The notes beneath the pieces were generated by a model. That model saw nothing but the letters and a program-made list of their open reading frames with translations. It was not told the DNA's origin and ran no database searches. Shown in pieces: positions 33,662 through 41,581 of a stretch of DNA of 64,000 nt. Made by a program: the position numbers and the translations under genes. This stretch comes from Pseudotabrizicola algicola (GTDB taxonomy: Bacteria; Pseudomonadota; Alphaproteobacteria; Rhodobacterales; Rhodobacteraceae): the NCBI RefSeq assembly GCF_010915705.1, contig NZ_JAAIKE010000001.1, forward strand, positions 1 through 64,000, given 5' to 3'. Position 1 is the first letter of the stretch. Every line of letters starts with the position of its first letter.

Positions 33662-33862
33662 TCAGCCCCCGGCCTTGTCCGGTGCGATCTCGCTCAGCTC
33701 CCGGTTTTCGAATGCCACGACATCCTCCATCCGGTAGATAACGCGGCGTCCGATCTTGATGAAGCGAGGTCCGTCACCAAGAGAGCGCCAGTATTCGAGG
33801 GTCCTGTGGCTGATCCTCCATCGTGCTGCCAGCTCGATTTGGGTCAGACGTGTGTCAAACAT
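33662..33862 (-). CDS. AlpA-like helix-turn-helix regulator
   Basis: A 66-residue AlpA/excisionase-family protein: TQIELAARWRISHRTLEYW (helix-turn-helix), GPRFIKIGRRVIYRMEDVVAFE (wing). The start ATG at 33862 has a good AAAGGA ribosome binding site. These small proteins regulate integrase or excision functions of prophages and integrative elements. It diverges from the plus-strand cluster beginning at 33950 and precedes the DISARM leader gene on the same strand, with about 280 bp between them that hold no convincing gene. Confidence 0.75.
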   Translation of the reverse strand: MFDTRLTQIELAARWRISHRTLEYWRSLGDGPRFIKIGRRVIYRMEDVVAFENRELSEIAPDKAGG

Positions 33863-33949
33863 TTTTGTTTCCTTTCGTGCGACCTTAACGGCCGAAATGC
33901 GAATTCCCTGCGCGTCCGATACGAAGCTTCGCGCAGGGTTTTGCTGACG

Positions 33950-34177
33950 ATGTCCCCCGTGCCAGTTTCGGTGAAGGTGCTGTGCCTGACACTGACCGAG
34001 GCGCAACGGTTCGGCCTGATCCCTGCCGACTTGGGTAAGGACGAGACGCTTGAAGGGGACGCGGACCGTCGGCAGTTCGTAATCCGCACCCTCTGGGACA
34101 TCGTCCGCAACAGCAACCAAGCGAAGCCCCGCGCTGATGCGCTGGACATGCTCAAGCAACTGGGGGCCATGACATGA
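33950..34177 (+). CDS. Hypothetical element protein
   Basis: 75 residues if started at the ATG at 33950 (MSPVPVSVKVLCLTLTEAQRFGL..., C-terminus DALDMLKQLGAMT). A longer frame is open upstream but its translation does not look protein-like, so the later start was chosen. No strong ribosome binding site is visible. The function is unknown. It begins a run of five overlapping genes reading towards the tRNA, diverging from the AlpA-like gene. Confidence 0.55.
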   Translation: MSPVPVSVKVLCLTLTEAQRFGLIPADLGKDETLEGDADRRQFVIRTLWDIVRNSNQAKPRADALDMLKQLGAMT

Positions 34178-34386
34178 ACGCTGACGATGATGACCTGCGC
34201 GGCCAAGCGAAGCGCAACCGCGAGGCGGAGGAACACCGCGCCGCGCTGGATGCCATCCAGAAGCGCCGCGAGGAAGCTGCCGAGACGGAAGCCCTGCGCG
34301 GCGAGATGGAGTTTGCCCGGTGCCTCAGTGCAGCCCCATCGCTGGTGGCCGCGTTCGAGAAGCTGAAAGGTGCAGGCCGTGGCTAA
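34174..34386 (+). CDS. Hypothetical coiled-coil element protein
   Basis: 70 residues, highly charged (Arg, Glu, Lys, Gln) and helical from residue 8 to 45, probably a coiled coil (AKRNREAEEHRAALDAIQK). The start overlaps the stop of the previous gene (ATGA), so it is probably co-translated. No function recognised. Confidence 0.55.
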   Translation: MNADDDDLRGQAKRNREAEEHRAALDAIQKRREEAAETEALRGEMEFARCLSAAPSLVAAFEKLKGAGRG

Positions 34387-34555
34387 GGGTGACCACAGCA
34401 AGCCGCAGCCCAGTGCCCGCGCTGTCGCCCGCGCCGTGGACCGCGTGTTCGCGGCGCAGGAGCAGCGCGAGGAACAGACGAAAGCGCTGATGCGGATGCA
34501 GCGCACCATCAAGTCCCTGCGCCCCCGCTGGCTCAAGGGCGAAGGGCGTGCCTGA
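34370..34555 (+). CDS. Hypothetical basic helical element protein
   Basis: About 61 residues, basic and helical, with RAVARAVDRVFAAQEQREEQT and an Arg/Lys-rich end (LRPRWLKGEGRA). Start is a GTG at 34370 or, with better placement of an AAAGG sequence, the GTG at 34379. It overlaps its neighbours on both sides (TGATG with the next gene). It may bind nucleic acid given its charge; unproven. Confidence 0.5.
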   Translation: MQAVAKGDHSKPQPSARAVARAVDRVFAAQEQREEQTKALMRMQRTIKSLRPRWLKGEGRA

Positions 34556-34803
34556 TGGCAAGCGCCCAAGCCCTTCTCAAGCGGGTGGCGAAGCTGGAAG
34601 CCGCCCGCAACCCGCGCCCGTCACCTATTGCGGCCATCTACGGCAGCACGGAGGCCTTCGCCGCTGAGTGCATGGCCGAGGTGGAGGCGGGCAAGCTGTG
34701 CGGCACCGACATGCCCGTGCTTCTCGACTGCCTGCGGCGGTGGGACAGCGAGGGGTCATGGGATGTGCGCCGCGCCACAGGCAACGGGGTCTGGCGGCGA
34801 TGA
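34555..34803 (+). CDS. Hypothetical element protein
   Basis: 82 residues with an N-terminal helix (ASAQALLKRVAKLEAAR) of coiled-coil character and a compact C-terminal part (YGSTEAFAAECMAEVEAGK, then LLDCLRRWDSEG). Translationally coupled to genes on both sides by TGATG and ATGA overlaps. Not recognised. Confidence 0.55.
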   Translation: MASAQALLKRVAKLEAARNPRPSPIAAIYGSTEAFAAECMAEVEAGKLCGTDMPVLLDCLRRWDSEGSWDVRRATGNGVWRR

Positions 34804-35228
34804 CCACACTAGTCACCCTTGAGGACGCCAAGCGGCAGGGGCTGGTCCGCTACTTCACGGGCGAACCATGCAAGCACGGCCACGTTGCTGAGCGCTACGT
34901 CAATGGCAGGCAATGCGTCGTCTGCGACCGCGAATGGAACAAGGCGTCACGGCAACCCAATGCCCCGAAAGCGGCGCGGGTTGCGCGTGAGCCTGTTATG
35001 GCGTCAGCTTCCAAGGCATACGGGTTCAGCGAACCGAAGCCGTGGGAATGGGATGGCGGGAAGCGCCGCGAACCCGTGCTGGACATGGACCGGCATCCGC
35101 CCGTTGCGGTTCGGCATGTCGGCTGGCGCTGCTGTATGCGCTGCGCCAAGCCATTCTTCAGTGAGGACGTGAAGGCCCTGCGCATCTGCGACGGATGCAA
35201 GGGAGCCAGCACAGCGAATCTCGGGTGA
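34800..35228 (+). CDS. Zinc-binding element protein with two Cys clusters
   Basis: 142 residues starting at the ATG overlapping the previous stop. Two metal-binding motifs are visible: residues about 20-45 with PCKHGHVAERYVNGRQCVVCD (Cys/His cluster), as seen before HNH or zinc-finger domains of phage proteins, and residues about 110-135 with WRCCMRCAKPFFSEDVK then ICDGC, a zinc ribbon. No nuclease motif follows. It is the last gene of the cluster before the terminator. It is probably a DNA- or RNA-binding protein; I do not know the family. Confidence 0.6.
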   Translation: MTTLVTLEDAKRQGLVRYFTGEPCKHGHVAERYVNGRQCVVCDREWNKASRQPNAPKAARVAREPVMASASKAYGFSEPKPWEWDGGKRREPVLDMDRHPPVAVRHVGWRCCMRCAKPFFSEDVKALRICDGCKGASTANLG

Positions 35229-35317
35229 TGATGGCAGCCCCCGAGCGTCCTAAGGGAACCGTCGGACGATAAACGAACGGTCTCAGCGCTAGGGTGACCC
35301 CATGCCCCGCTAGCGTA

Positions 35318-35348
35318 GCGCCCTGCACCCCTCGGTGTAGGGCGCTTT
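35318..35348 (+). terminator. Rho-independent terminator after the small-gene cluster
   Basis: A 12-bp stem GCGCCCTGCACC / GGTGTAGGGCGC (one G-U pair) with a CCTC loop, followed by TTT, about 90 bp after the last gene of the cluster. Confidence 0.7.
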
Positions 35349-35402
35349 GCTATTCGGCACGGGTGAGGTGCTGCCGCTGCTATTGATGAGCTTATGACCC
35401 CC

Positions 35403-35451
35403 AAAAGCAACACTCACCGAGGTCGTTAGACCTTCGGTAAGTTGCTGTTTT
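35403..35451 (-). terminator. Bidirectional hairpin downstream of tRNA-Asn
   Basis: The stem runs from AGCAAC (35406-35411) to GTTGCT (35441-35446) with an inner stem ACCGAGGTC / GACC-TCGGT and a GTTA loop. A T run follows on both strands (AAAA on the left, GTTTTTG on the right). It lies just past the 3' end of the minus-strand tRNA, and may also close the plus-strand cluster. Confidence 0.6.
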
Positions 35452-35463
35452 TGTAGGGATTTT

Positions 35464-35538
35464 TGGCTCCGGCGGTAGGGATCGAACCTACGACCAATTG
35501 ATTAACAGTCAACTGCTCTACCGCTGAGCTACGCCGGA
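35464..35538 (-). tRNA. tRNA-Asn (anticodon GTT)
   Basis: Read on the minus strand, a complete cloverleaf of 75 nt including an encoded CCA: acceptor stem TCCGGCG / CGCCGGA, D-arm GCTCAGCGGTAGAGC, anticodon loop CTGTTAA with anticodon GTT, and T-arm GGTTCGATCC. Its 3' end points to the prophage/DISARM side, which makes it the likely attachment site of the element. The matching 3' repeat was not found in this window. Confidence 0.95.
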
Positions 35539-35597
35539 ACACGTGGGCCGTATAGCAACTGGTTTTGGGGGCGTAAAGGGGCATTTGGGAAAAATCG

Positions 35598-36497
35598 TCA
35601 CTTGGGATCACATCTCGTAAAGATTGTTCCGGAAGCAGGAAGTTCTTGGCAGGTCACAAGGTTTCTTTGCGCAAGATCAATGAGATGGGCGAGCACGTTT
35701 CTTTCGGCTGCGGCGTGCAGCGCAGGGGGAATGCTGTGGTAGATCGCGCGGGTCAGGGTGGCAGGTGTGGCGGGTGCGGCGCTCAGGGCTGTCAGCACCT
35801 CGGCCTCGCGCATCTGGCGGTGGGTGGTCAGGGCTTGCAGCCGCGCGGCGACCTCTGTCACCTCCGGGCCGTGGCCCGGAAGCATCAATGCCCAGTGCGT
35901 GCGGGCGAGACGTGCGAGGGAGGTCATATAGGCCCCCATGTCGCCATCGGGCGGGGAAATCAGGCTCGAGGCCCAGCCCATTGCGTGATCGCCCGACAGG
36001 AGCACATCTCCGAGCGCAAGGCAGATGTGGCCTGCCATGTGGCCGGGTGTATGGATGATCCGCAGCAACGTGTCGCCGCATGGCAAGGTCTGGCCATCGT
36101 GCAAAGTCCGGTCCGGGCGAAAGCGGGTGTCTGTCCCCTCGCCGCCGCCGGAAAGTCCGGCTTGCGCAAGCTGTTCCATCAGTGGGCTGCGCCCTGCGTA
36201 GGCATCGCCGAAGGCCAGCACCGGCGCGCCGGTCTGCGCCGACAGCCGGGGTGCGGCGGCGGAATGGTCTTTGTGGGCATGGGTCACGATGATGGCGGCA
36301 ATCGCTTCACCCGGGTCAAGGGCTGCGTGCAGCGACGCGAGGTGGGCAGGGTCATCGGGGCCGGGATCGACAAGGATGACCCCTGCACCCCTGCCAAGCA
36401 GATAGCTGTTGGTGCCGGGGCCAGTCATGGCCGAGGGGTTGGGGGCCAGAACACGGCGGATGTCTCTGGCTATCCGGTCGACCCTGCCTGCCTGCAT
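35598..36497 (-). CDS. MBL-fold metallohydrolase (LACTB2-like)
   Basis: A 299-residue metallo-beta-lactamase-fold protein with the metal motif THAHKDH (His73, His75, Asp77, His78), a PGHMAGH motif further on and LLSGDHAMGW. The C-terminal 90 residues (LTTHRQMREAEVLTAL onward) form a winged-helix domain typical of LACTB2-type hydrolases, whose eukaryotic members cut RNA or thioesters. The exact substrate is unknown. It diverges from the histidine kinase gene. Confidence 0.8.
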   Translation of the reverse strand: MQAGRVDRIARDIRRVLAPNPSAMTGPGTNSYLLGRGAGVILVDPGPDDPAHLASLHAALDPGEAIAAIIVTHAHKDHSAAAPRLSAQTGAPVLAFGDAYAGRSPLMEQLAQAGLSGGGEGTDTRFRPDRTLHDGQTLPCGDTLLRIIHTPGHMAGHICLALGDVLLSGDHAMGWASSLISPPDGDMGAYMTSLARLARTHWALMLPGHGPEVTEVAARLQALTTHRQMREAEVLTALSAAPATPATLTRAIYHSIPPALHAAAERNVLAHLIDLAQRNLVTCQELPASGTIFTRCDPK

Positions 36498-36543
36498 CTG
36501 TTGCGCGCTTTCCTTTGGCCTGTGCTGCCGCTAGGCTAATCAC

Positions 36544-37866
36544 ATGCGCCTGAGCCTCAAGCCCTTTTTGCCCCGTAGCCTGTTCGGCCGTGCCGCGCTG
36601 ATCCTGATCGTGCCGACGGTGACGATCCAGTTGATCGTGTCGGTGGCCTTCATCCAGCGCCATTTCGAAGGGGTGACGCGGCAGCTTGTGAATGGAGTGG
36701 TGATCGAGCTGAGCCTGCTGCGCGATGTGATCGAGGCGGCAGGCAGCGCGGATGCGGCGCTTGCGGCGGTGCAGCCGCTGGCGCAGGCGGTGGAAATGCG
36801 GGTGGAACTGCCTGCGGCAGAGGTTGCCGAGGAGGACCGACGCGCGTGGGAGGATCTGACCGCAGGCGCGGTGATTGCCGAGCTGCGCCAGCGCCTGCCG
36901 AATGTGGTGTCGATCGATCTGGCCAGTGTGCGCGGCACGGTCTTGCTGACCGAGCAGACGCGCTTTGGCCCCATGCGGGTATCGGTGGCGCGGGGGCGGG
37001 TCTCGGCCTCTAATCCGCATCAGCTTTTGGTCATCATGCTGCTGGCGTCGGTTTTCATGACGCTTATCGCCTACATTTTCCTGCGCAACCAGTTGCGCCC
37101 GATCAAGCGGCTGGCCGAGGCGGCGGAGGCTTTTGGCAAGGGCGAGGCGGTGCCGTATCGGCCGCGCGGTGCGCTGGAGGTGCGGGCGGCAGGGGCGGCG
37201 TTTCTGGACATGCGGGCGCGGATCGAGCGGGCGATCGAGACTCGCACGCTGATGCTATCGGGGGTCAGTCACGATTTGCGCACGCCGATCACACGGCTGC
37301 GGCTCGGGTTGTCGATGCTGCCCGAGGACGAGGAAGTAACAGCGCTTTTGTCCGATGTGCGCGAGATGGAGCGGCTGGTCGACGAGTTTCTGGCCTTTGC
37401 CCGTGGCGATGCGATGGAAGAGTCGGTCGAGGTGGACCCCGCCGAGATTGCCGCGCGGGTTGCCGACAATGTGGCGCGGTCAGGCGGACAGCTGGAGTGG
37501 GAATCGCGCCTGAACGGGCGGATGGTGCTGCGGTTGCGCCCGCAGGCCGTGCAGCGGGCGGTGGAAAATCTGGTCGGCAATGCGCTGCGGCACGGAATGC
37601 GCGTGCGGCTGACGCTGTCGGCAAGCGAACGGGCGGTCCGTTTTGTCGTCGAGGATGACGGACCCGGCATTCCAGAGGCGCAGCGCGAAATGGCGATGGC
37701 GCCCTTTGCCCGGCTTGGTGCGGCGCGCGACCCCAACCGGGGGGGCGGCGTCGGGCTTGGTCTCTCGATTGCCGCCGATGTTGCGCGCAGCCACGGCGGG
37801 CGTCTGGTGCTGGGCCGCTCCGAGACCTTGGGCGGGCTGCGGGCCGAATTGTTGCTGGCGCGGTAG
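36544..37866 (+). CDS. EnvZ-like sensor histidine kinase
   Basis: A 440-residue membrane kinase. Two transmembrane segments (about 15-37 and 160-180) flank a periplasmic domain of about 120 residues. A HAMP linker follows (RNQLRPIKRLAEAAEAF), then the dimerisation box with phospho-acceptor His243 (SGVSHDLRTPITRLR), N box VENLVGNALRHG, G1 DDGPGIP and G2 GGGVGLGLSI. It autophosphorylates and phosphorylates an OmpR-type response regulator. No regulator gene adjoins it here; such kinases normally sit directly after one. Confidence 0.9.
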   Translation: MRLSLKPFLPRSLFGRAALILIVPTVTIQLIVSVAFIQRHFEGVTRQLVNGVVIELSLLRDVIEAAGSADAALAAVQPLAQAVEMRVELPAAEVAEEDRRAWEDLTAGAVIAELRQRLPNVVSIDLASVRGTVLLTEQTRFGPMRVSVARGRVSASNPHQLLVIMLLASVFMTLIAYIFLRNQLRPIKRLAEAAEAFGKGEAVPYRPRGALEVRAAGAAFLDMRARIERAIETRTLMLSGVSHDLRTPITRLRLGLSMLPEDEEVTALLSDVREMERLVDEFLAFARGDAMEESVEVDPAEIAARVADNVARSGGQLEWESRLNGRMVLRLRPQAVQRAVENLVGNALRHGMRVRLTLSASERAVRFVVEDDGPGIPEAQREMAMAPFARLGAARDPNRGGGVGLGLSIAADVARSHGGRLVLGRSETLGGLRAELLLAR

Positions 37867-37873
37867 GGCCGGT

Positions 37874-38527
37874 TCAGAGCGTGACGGGCTGGCCCAGCGG
37901 GCTGATGACCGGACCGCCTGCGGCATGGGCATCTTCGGCATCATGCGTCACCAGAATTGCGGCCAGTCCCTTCTGGCGGATGCGCGAGAGCACAAAGCTG
38001 CGGATCTGGCTGCGCAGGCTGGCGTCGAGGCGGGAAAACGGCTCGTCCAGCAGCAGGGCGCAGGGTTGGGCGAGCAGGGTGCGCATGAGTGCCACCCGGG
38101 CGCGTTGGCCGCCGGACAGCGTGGCGGGATCGCGGCTTGCAAAGCCCGAGAGTTCGGCCTGATCCAGAGCGGCATCGACCAGCGCGCGGCGGGCGGCGCG
38201 GCCCTTGATCGTCGGTGGCAGGGCAAAGGCCAGATTGGCCCCCACCGACAGATGCGGAAAGAGCACATCATCCTGAAACAGCAGACCCACCCGCCGTTGA
38301 TGCGGGGGCAGGGCGGTGATGTCACGTCCGGCAAGGATGATGCGGCCCTGCTGGCGGAAGGCCGGAGCCAGCGTGCCGAGAATCGCCGAAAGCGCGGTGG
38401 ATTTTCCCGACCCCGAGGGCCCCATGATGGTAAGCACCTCACCGGGTGCGACGCTCTGGTTCAGCGCGACGACCGGGGTTGTTCCCTGATCGATGCGCAG
38501 GTCCTGCAAGATCAGCGCGCCGCTCAT
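37874..38527 (-). CDS. ABC transporter ATP-binding protein (YnjD-like)
   Basis: 217 residues with Walker A GPSGSGKST, Q-loop LLFQDDVLFPHL, signature TLSGGQRARVAL, Walker B LLLDEPFSRLD and the H-loop VTHD. Size and order (binding protein, fused permease, ATPase) match E. coli YnjBCD, an uncharacterised uptake system related to thiamine/iron transporters. The start overlaps the permease stop (ATGA). Confidence 0.85.
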   Translation of the reverse strand: MSGALILQDLRIDQGTTPVVALNQSVAPGEVLTIMGPSGSGKSTALSAILGTLAPAFRQQGRIILAGRDITALPPHQRRVGLLFQDDVLFPHLSVGANLAFALPPTIKGRAARRALVDAALDQAELSGFASRDPATLSGGQRARVALMRTLLAQPCALLLDEPFSRLDASLRSQIRSFVLSRIRQKGLAAILVTHDAEDAHAAGGPVISPLGQPVTL

Positions 38528-40197
38528 GTCGCGACCGCCATGCCACGGCGGTTGCGGAAGGCAAGGGCGGGCAGCAGCAGCGCGAGGGCAAAGCCCAAGG
38601 CAGGCAGCAGCATTTGCAGCAAGGCATAGGCCCCGATCAGGCGGCGGTTGCCGCCCGAGGACAGCGCGACCGCCTCGGTCGTCAGGGTTTCCACACGCCC
38701 TCCGCCGATCAGCAGAGTCGGCAGGTATTGTCCGACCGACACCGCCACCCCGACCGCCGCCGCCGTCAACACCGGACGCAGCAACATTGGCAGACGCAGG
38801 CGCCAGAACACGCGCGCGGGGCTTGCGCCAAGGGCCAGACCGGCGGTGGCGATGCGCCCGTCCCAGGCGCGATAGGCGGGGGCGAGCGACAGAAAAACAT
38901 AAGGAAGCACAAAAACCAGATGCGCGGCGGCCACGGCCAGCCAGTGCCCTTCGACGCCGCTGCGCAATGCGGCGCCTTGAAGGCCCGGCAGGAAGGCCAC
39001 CTGCGGCACCAGAAGGGGCAGATAGAGCACCCAAAGCGCGGCTCCGCGCGGCGAGAGGGCAAAGCGCTGCTCGGCCTCGAGGCAGGCGATCACCAGCGCC
39101 AGTGACAGGGCGGTCGCGGTCGCTGCGATCATCACTGTCACCGCGCCCGTGCTGACCAGATCGGGCGCGGCGCGCATCCATGTGCGCAAGCTGAGGCTTT
39201 GGGGCAGCACATCGGGGAACTGCCAGAGCCCCGCCAGCGACCAGACCGCAAGCCCCGCCAGCCCGAGGATAAGCGCGCCCGCCGTGAGCCCCCCCGTCAG
39301 CAGCGCCGCGCCCCGCGCAAAAGCGTCCAGCGCATGGGCACGAACCCCCGCCTCGGCAAGGCGCACCAGTGCGCGGCGGGCGACGCGTTCAACCAGCGTC
39401 CAGAGCAGCAAGGCGGCAATGACGACGCAGAGTTGCAGCACCGCTCCGGCGGCGGCGGTGGCCTGTGCGGTCAGCATCGGGTCTGCCATCCAGATCACCA
39501 CCTGCGCCGACAGCGTGGCGGGGCGGGTGGGGCCTAGGATCATCGCCATCTCGACCGCGGTCATCGAATAGGCCAGCACAGCATAGACAGGCAGGCGCAA
39601 CTGCCGGTAGAGGCCGGGCAAAACCGCAACCGCAAAGGCCGCGATCTTGCCTGCCCCGAGGCTGTGCGCGACTTGCATCCGACGCGCGATATCGGTTTGC
39701 GGCAGGGCGGCCAGCGCCATGAGGAACAGGAACGGCACTTCTTTGGCGATCAGACCCAGTGTCAGTGACAGCCCGTAAGGATCATTCAGGATCAGGAGGT
39801 CCGGCGGCTGTGTCCAGCCCGTTGCCCAAGGCGACAGCAGCCGTGCGATCCAGCCCGAGGGGGCGATCAGAAAGGCCAGACCAAGCGCCGCCGCCGCATG
39901 TGGCACCGACAGCAGGGGCGCGAGAAGGTGCAGGATCAGCGCGAACAGCCGCGTTCCCCAGAGGCTGGCCACCAGCAAAAGCGTGATCGCCAGCGATAGC
40001 GCGGTTGCGCCGAGCCCGGTGCCCAGCGACAGCCGCACCGCAGGCCAGAGGCCGGGCCATTCAACAAGCGCGCGAAAGCCCTTGGCATCGTTCGAAAATG
40101 CCGGAATGAGCGTGCCAAGCAGGCCCGCCGCGACCGGCACCACCAGAAGTGCCAGGGTGAAGCGGGGCGCCCACCGCAGCGGGCCGCCCCAAATCAT
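38524..40197 (-). CDS. ABC transporter permease, fused two-domain (YnjC-like)
   Basis: 557 residues with about twelve membrane segments and two copies of the permease EAA-loop region (ARRMQVAHSLGAGKIAAF near 185 and TAGLALGASPARVFWRL near 465), so one gene supplies both permease halves. The ATG at 40197 overlaps the binding-protein stop; an in-frame codon upstream (40224) would lie inside that gene. Middle gene of the ynjBCD-like operon. Confidence 0.83.
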   Translation of the reverse strand: MIWGGPLRWAPRFTLALLVVPVAAGLLGTLIPAFSNDAKGFRALVEWPGLWPAVRLSLGTGLGATALSLAITLLLVASLWGTRLFALILHLLAPLLSVPHAAAALGLAFLIAPSGWIARLLSPWATGWTQPPDLLILNDPYGLSLTLGLIAKEVPFLFLMALAALPQTDIARRMQVAHSLGAGKIAAFAVAVLPGLYRQLRLPVYAVLAYSMTAVEMAMILGPTRPATLSAQVVIWMADPMLTAQATAAAGAVLQLCVVIAALLLWTLVERVARRALVRLAEAGVRAHALDAFARGAALLTGGLTAGALILGLAGLAVWSLAGLWQFPDVLPQSLSLRTWMRAAPDLVSTGAVTVMIAATATALSLALVIACLEAEQRFALSPRGAALWVLYLPLLVPQVAFLPGLQGAALRSGVEGHWLAVAAAHLVFVLPYVFLSLAPAYRAWDGRIATAGLALGASPARVFWRLRLPMLLRPVLTAAAVGVAVSVGQYLPTLLIGGGRVETLTTEAVALSSGGNRRLIGAYALLQMLLPALGFALALLLPALAFRNRRGMAVAT

Positions 40198-41393
40198 TGT
40201 GCGACGCCGTAGCGCTGCATCCAATCCTGGCTGATGCGCACCATCCAGCTGGCGTGCGGCTCGAGCAAGGCGGGACCAAGATCGGCAGGCGACAGGGTGG
40301 CGATGCCGAGGTCGAGCGCGTCAAAACGGGCCTTGTCTGGCGCATCGAGCGAGGAAAGGTCCAGAACCGTCTGGAAACCCAGCACATTCGGGTCTTGCGC
40401 GCGCGCCTGGATCTCGGGGTCGAGCAGCAGGTTTGCCACCACTTGCGCGCCTGCGGCATGCGCCGCGTTAAAGGGGATGGCGACAAAAGAGGCGTTGCCG
40501 ATGGTGCCGCCTTGCAGGGTAAAGGTGCGCACGGTTTCGGGCAGGTTGCCTGCCCCGATCTCGGCGCTGGCGCGTCCGGGGTTGAAGGCGAAGCCGATGT
40601 CGACTTCTGCATCGGCGAGCAGTTGTCCGAGCGCGGGTTCGTTCTGCGGATAGGCCTTGCCGGCGCGCCACAGGGCGGGCGTCACCGCGTCGAGCCATGC
40701 CCACATCGGCGCGATGGTGGCCTCATAGCTGGCCTCGTCCAGAGGGGCCTGCATGACTGACGGGTCTGACAGGGTGCCATAGGCCACCTGCTTGAGGAAG
40801 GTGAGGCCCAGATAATCGGGCGGTTGCGGATAGGTGAAGCGGCCCGGATGGGCGATGATCCAGTCCTTGAGCGCATCGAGGGTTTGCGGCGGTTCCGGCA
40901 GGCGGGCGCTGTCATATTCGAACACCAGCTGCGCCATCGCCCAAGGCGATTCATAGCCCTCGGTCGGCAGGGTGAAATCGGTGACAACAGCGGGTTTGCC
41001 TGCGACATCCACATAGCGCCAATTCGGCAGGCTTTCGGCGAAGGGGCCGAAGAGCAATCCCTGATCCTTCATGGCGGCAAAATTCTCGCCGTTGATCCAG
41101 ATCAGGTCGACCGCCCCGCCGGTCAAGGTGCCTGCGTTGCGCTCGGCCTGAACGCGGGCGACCGCATCGGCGGTGGAGGCGAGCTTGACATGCTCGAGGG
41201 TGACACCGTGGCGCTCTTGCGCCTCTTGCCCGACGAAGGCGATGAAATCGTTGATCTTCGGGTCACCGCCCCAGGCATGCCAATACACGGTTTGGCCCCG
41301 AGCGGCATCCAGCACCGATTCCCAAGCGGTTTGCGCCTGGGCAGGCAGGGCAAACAGGGCGGCGGTGGCAAGAAGGAAGTGGCGTCTGAGCAT
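40194..41393 (-). CDS. ABC transporter substrate-binding protein (YnjB-like)
   Basis: A 399-residue periplasmic binding protein with a signal peptide (MLRRHFLLATAALFALPAQAQ, cleavage after AQA). Features of the YnjB family are VYWHAWGGDPKINDFIAFV, VDLIWINGENFAAMK and ESPWAMAQLVFEYD. The substrate is unknown; relatives carry thiamine or other small solutes. First gene of a three-gene operon with four-base overlaps; about 190 bp separate it from the divergent CDP-alcohol phosphatidyltransferase gene. Confidence 0.85.
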   Translation of the reverse strand: MLRRHFLLATAALFALPAQAQTAWESVLDAARGQTVYWHAWGGDPKINDFIAFVGQEAQERHGVTLEHVKLASTADAVARVQAERNAGTLTGGAVDLIWINGENFAAMKDQGLLFGPFAESLPNWRYVDVAGKPAVVTDFTLPTEGYESPWAMAQLVFEYDSARLPEPPQTLDALKDWIIAHPGRFTYPQPPDYLGLTFLKQVAYGTLSDPSVMQAPLDEASYEATIAPMWAWLDAVTPALWRAGKAYPQNEPALGQLLADAEVDIGFAFNPGRASAEIGAGNLPETVRTFTLQGGTIGNASFVAIPFNAAHAAGAQVVANLLLDPEIQARAQDPNVLGFQTVLDLSSLDAPDKARFDALDLGIATLSPADLGPALLEPHASWMVRISQDWMQRYGVAQ

Positions 41394-41581
41394 GGAAACC
41401 CCTGTTTGATGGCCGTCTTGGCGGGCCGGATCTGAGCGTGTCGCAGGATATAGCGCTGGGATAGGCAAGGCATAGTCTTGTGCGCAAGGGATATTCTGTC
41501 TGGACAAGCGTTCGTGACGGGCTGACACAGGTGGCGAGGCAGTGCGGCGTTTCGCGCTTTGCCACGCAGGAGGGGGTGAGC

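Larger units (their letters stand above)
1..35538. mobile_element. Prophage / integrated element, right part, ending at tRNA-Asn
   Basis: Capsid, tail, lysis and fibre genes run to 18,003, then a DISARM defence operon, then an AlpA-like regulator and a cluster of tiny overlapping genes, and finally a tRNA-Asn gene whose 3' end faces the element. Integration into the 3' end of a tRNA is the usual arrangement for tyrosine integrases. No integrase, terminase or portal gene is visible, so the left end and the matching att repeat must be upstream of the window. Whether the DISARM block belongs to the phage or is a separate island next to it cannot be settled from this sequence. The right limit at the tRNA is inference. 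Confidence 0.6.
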
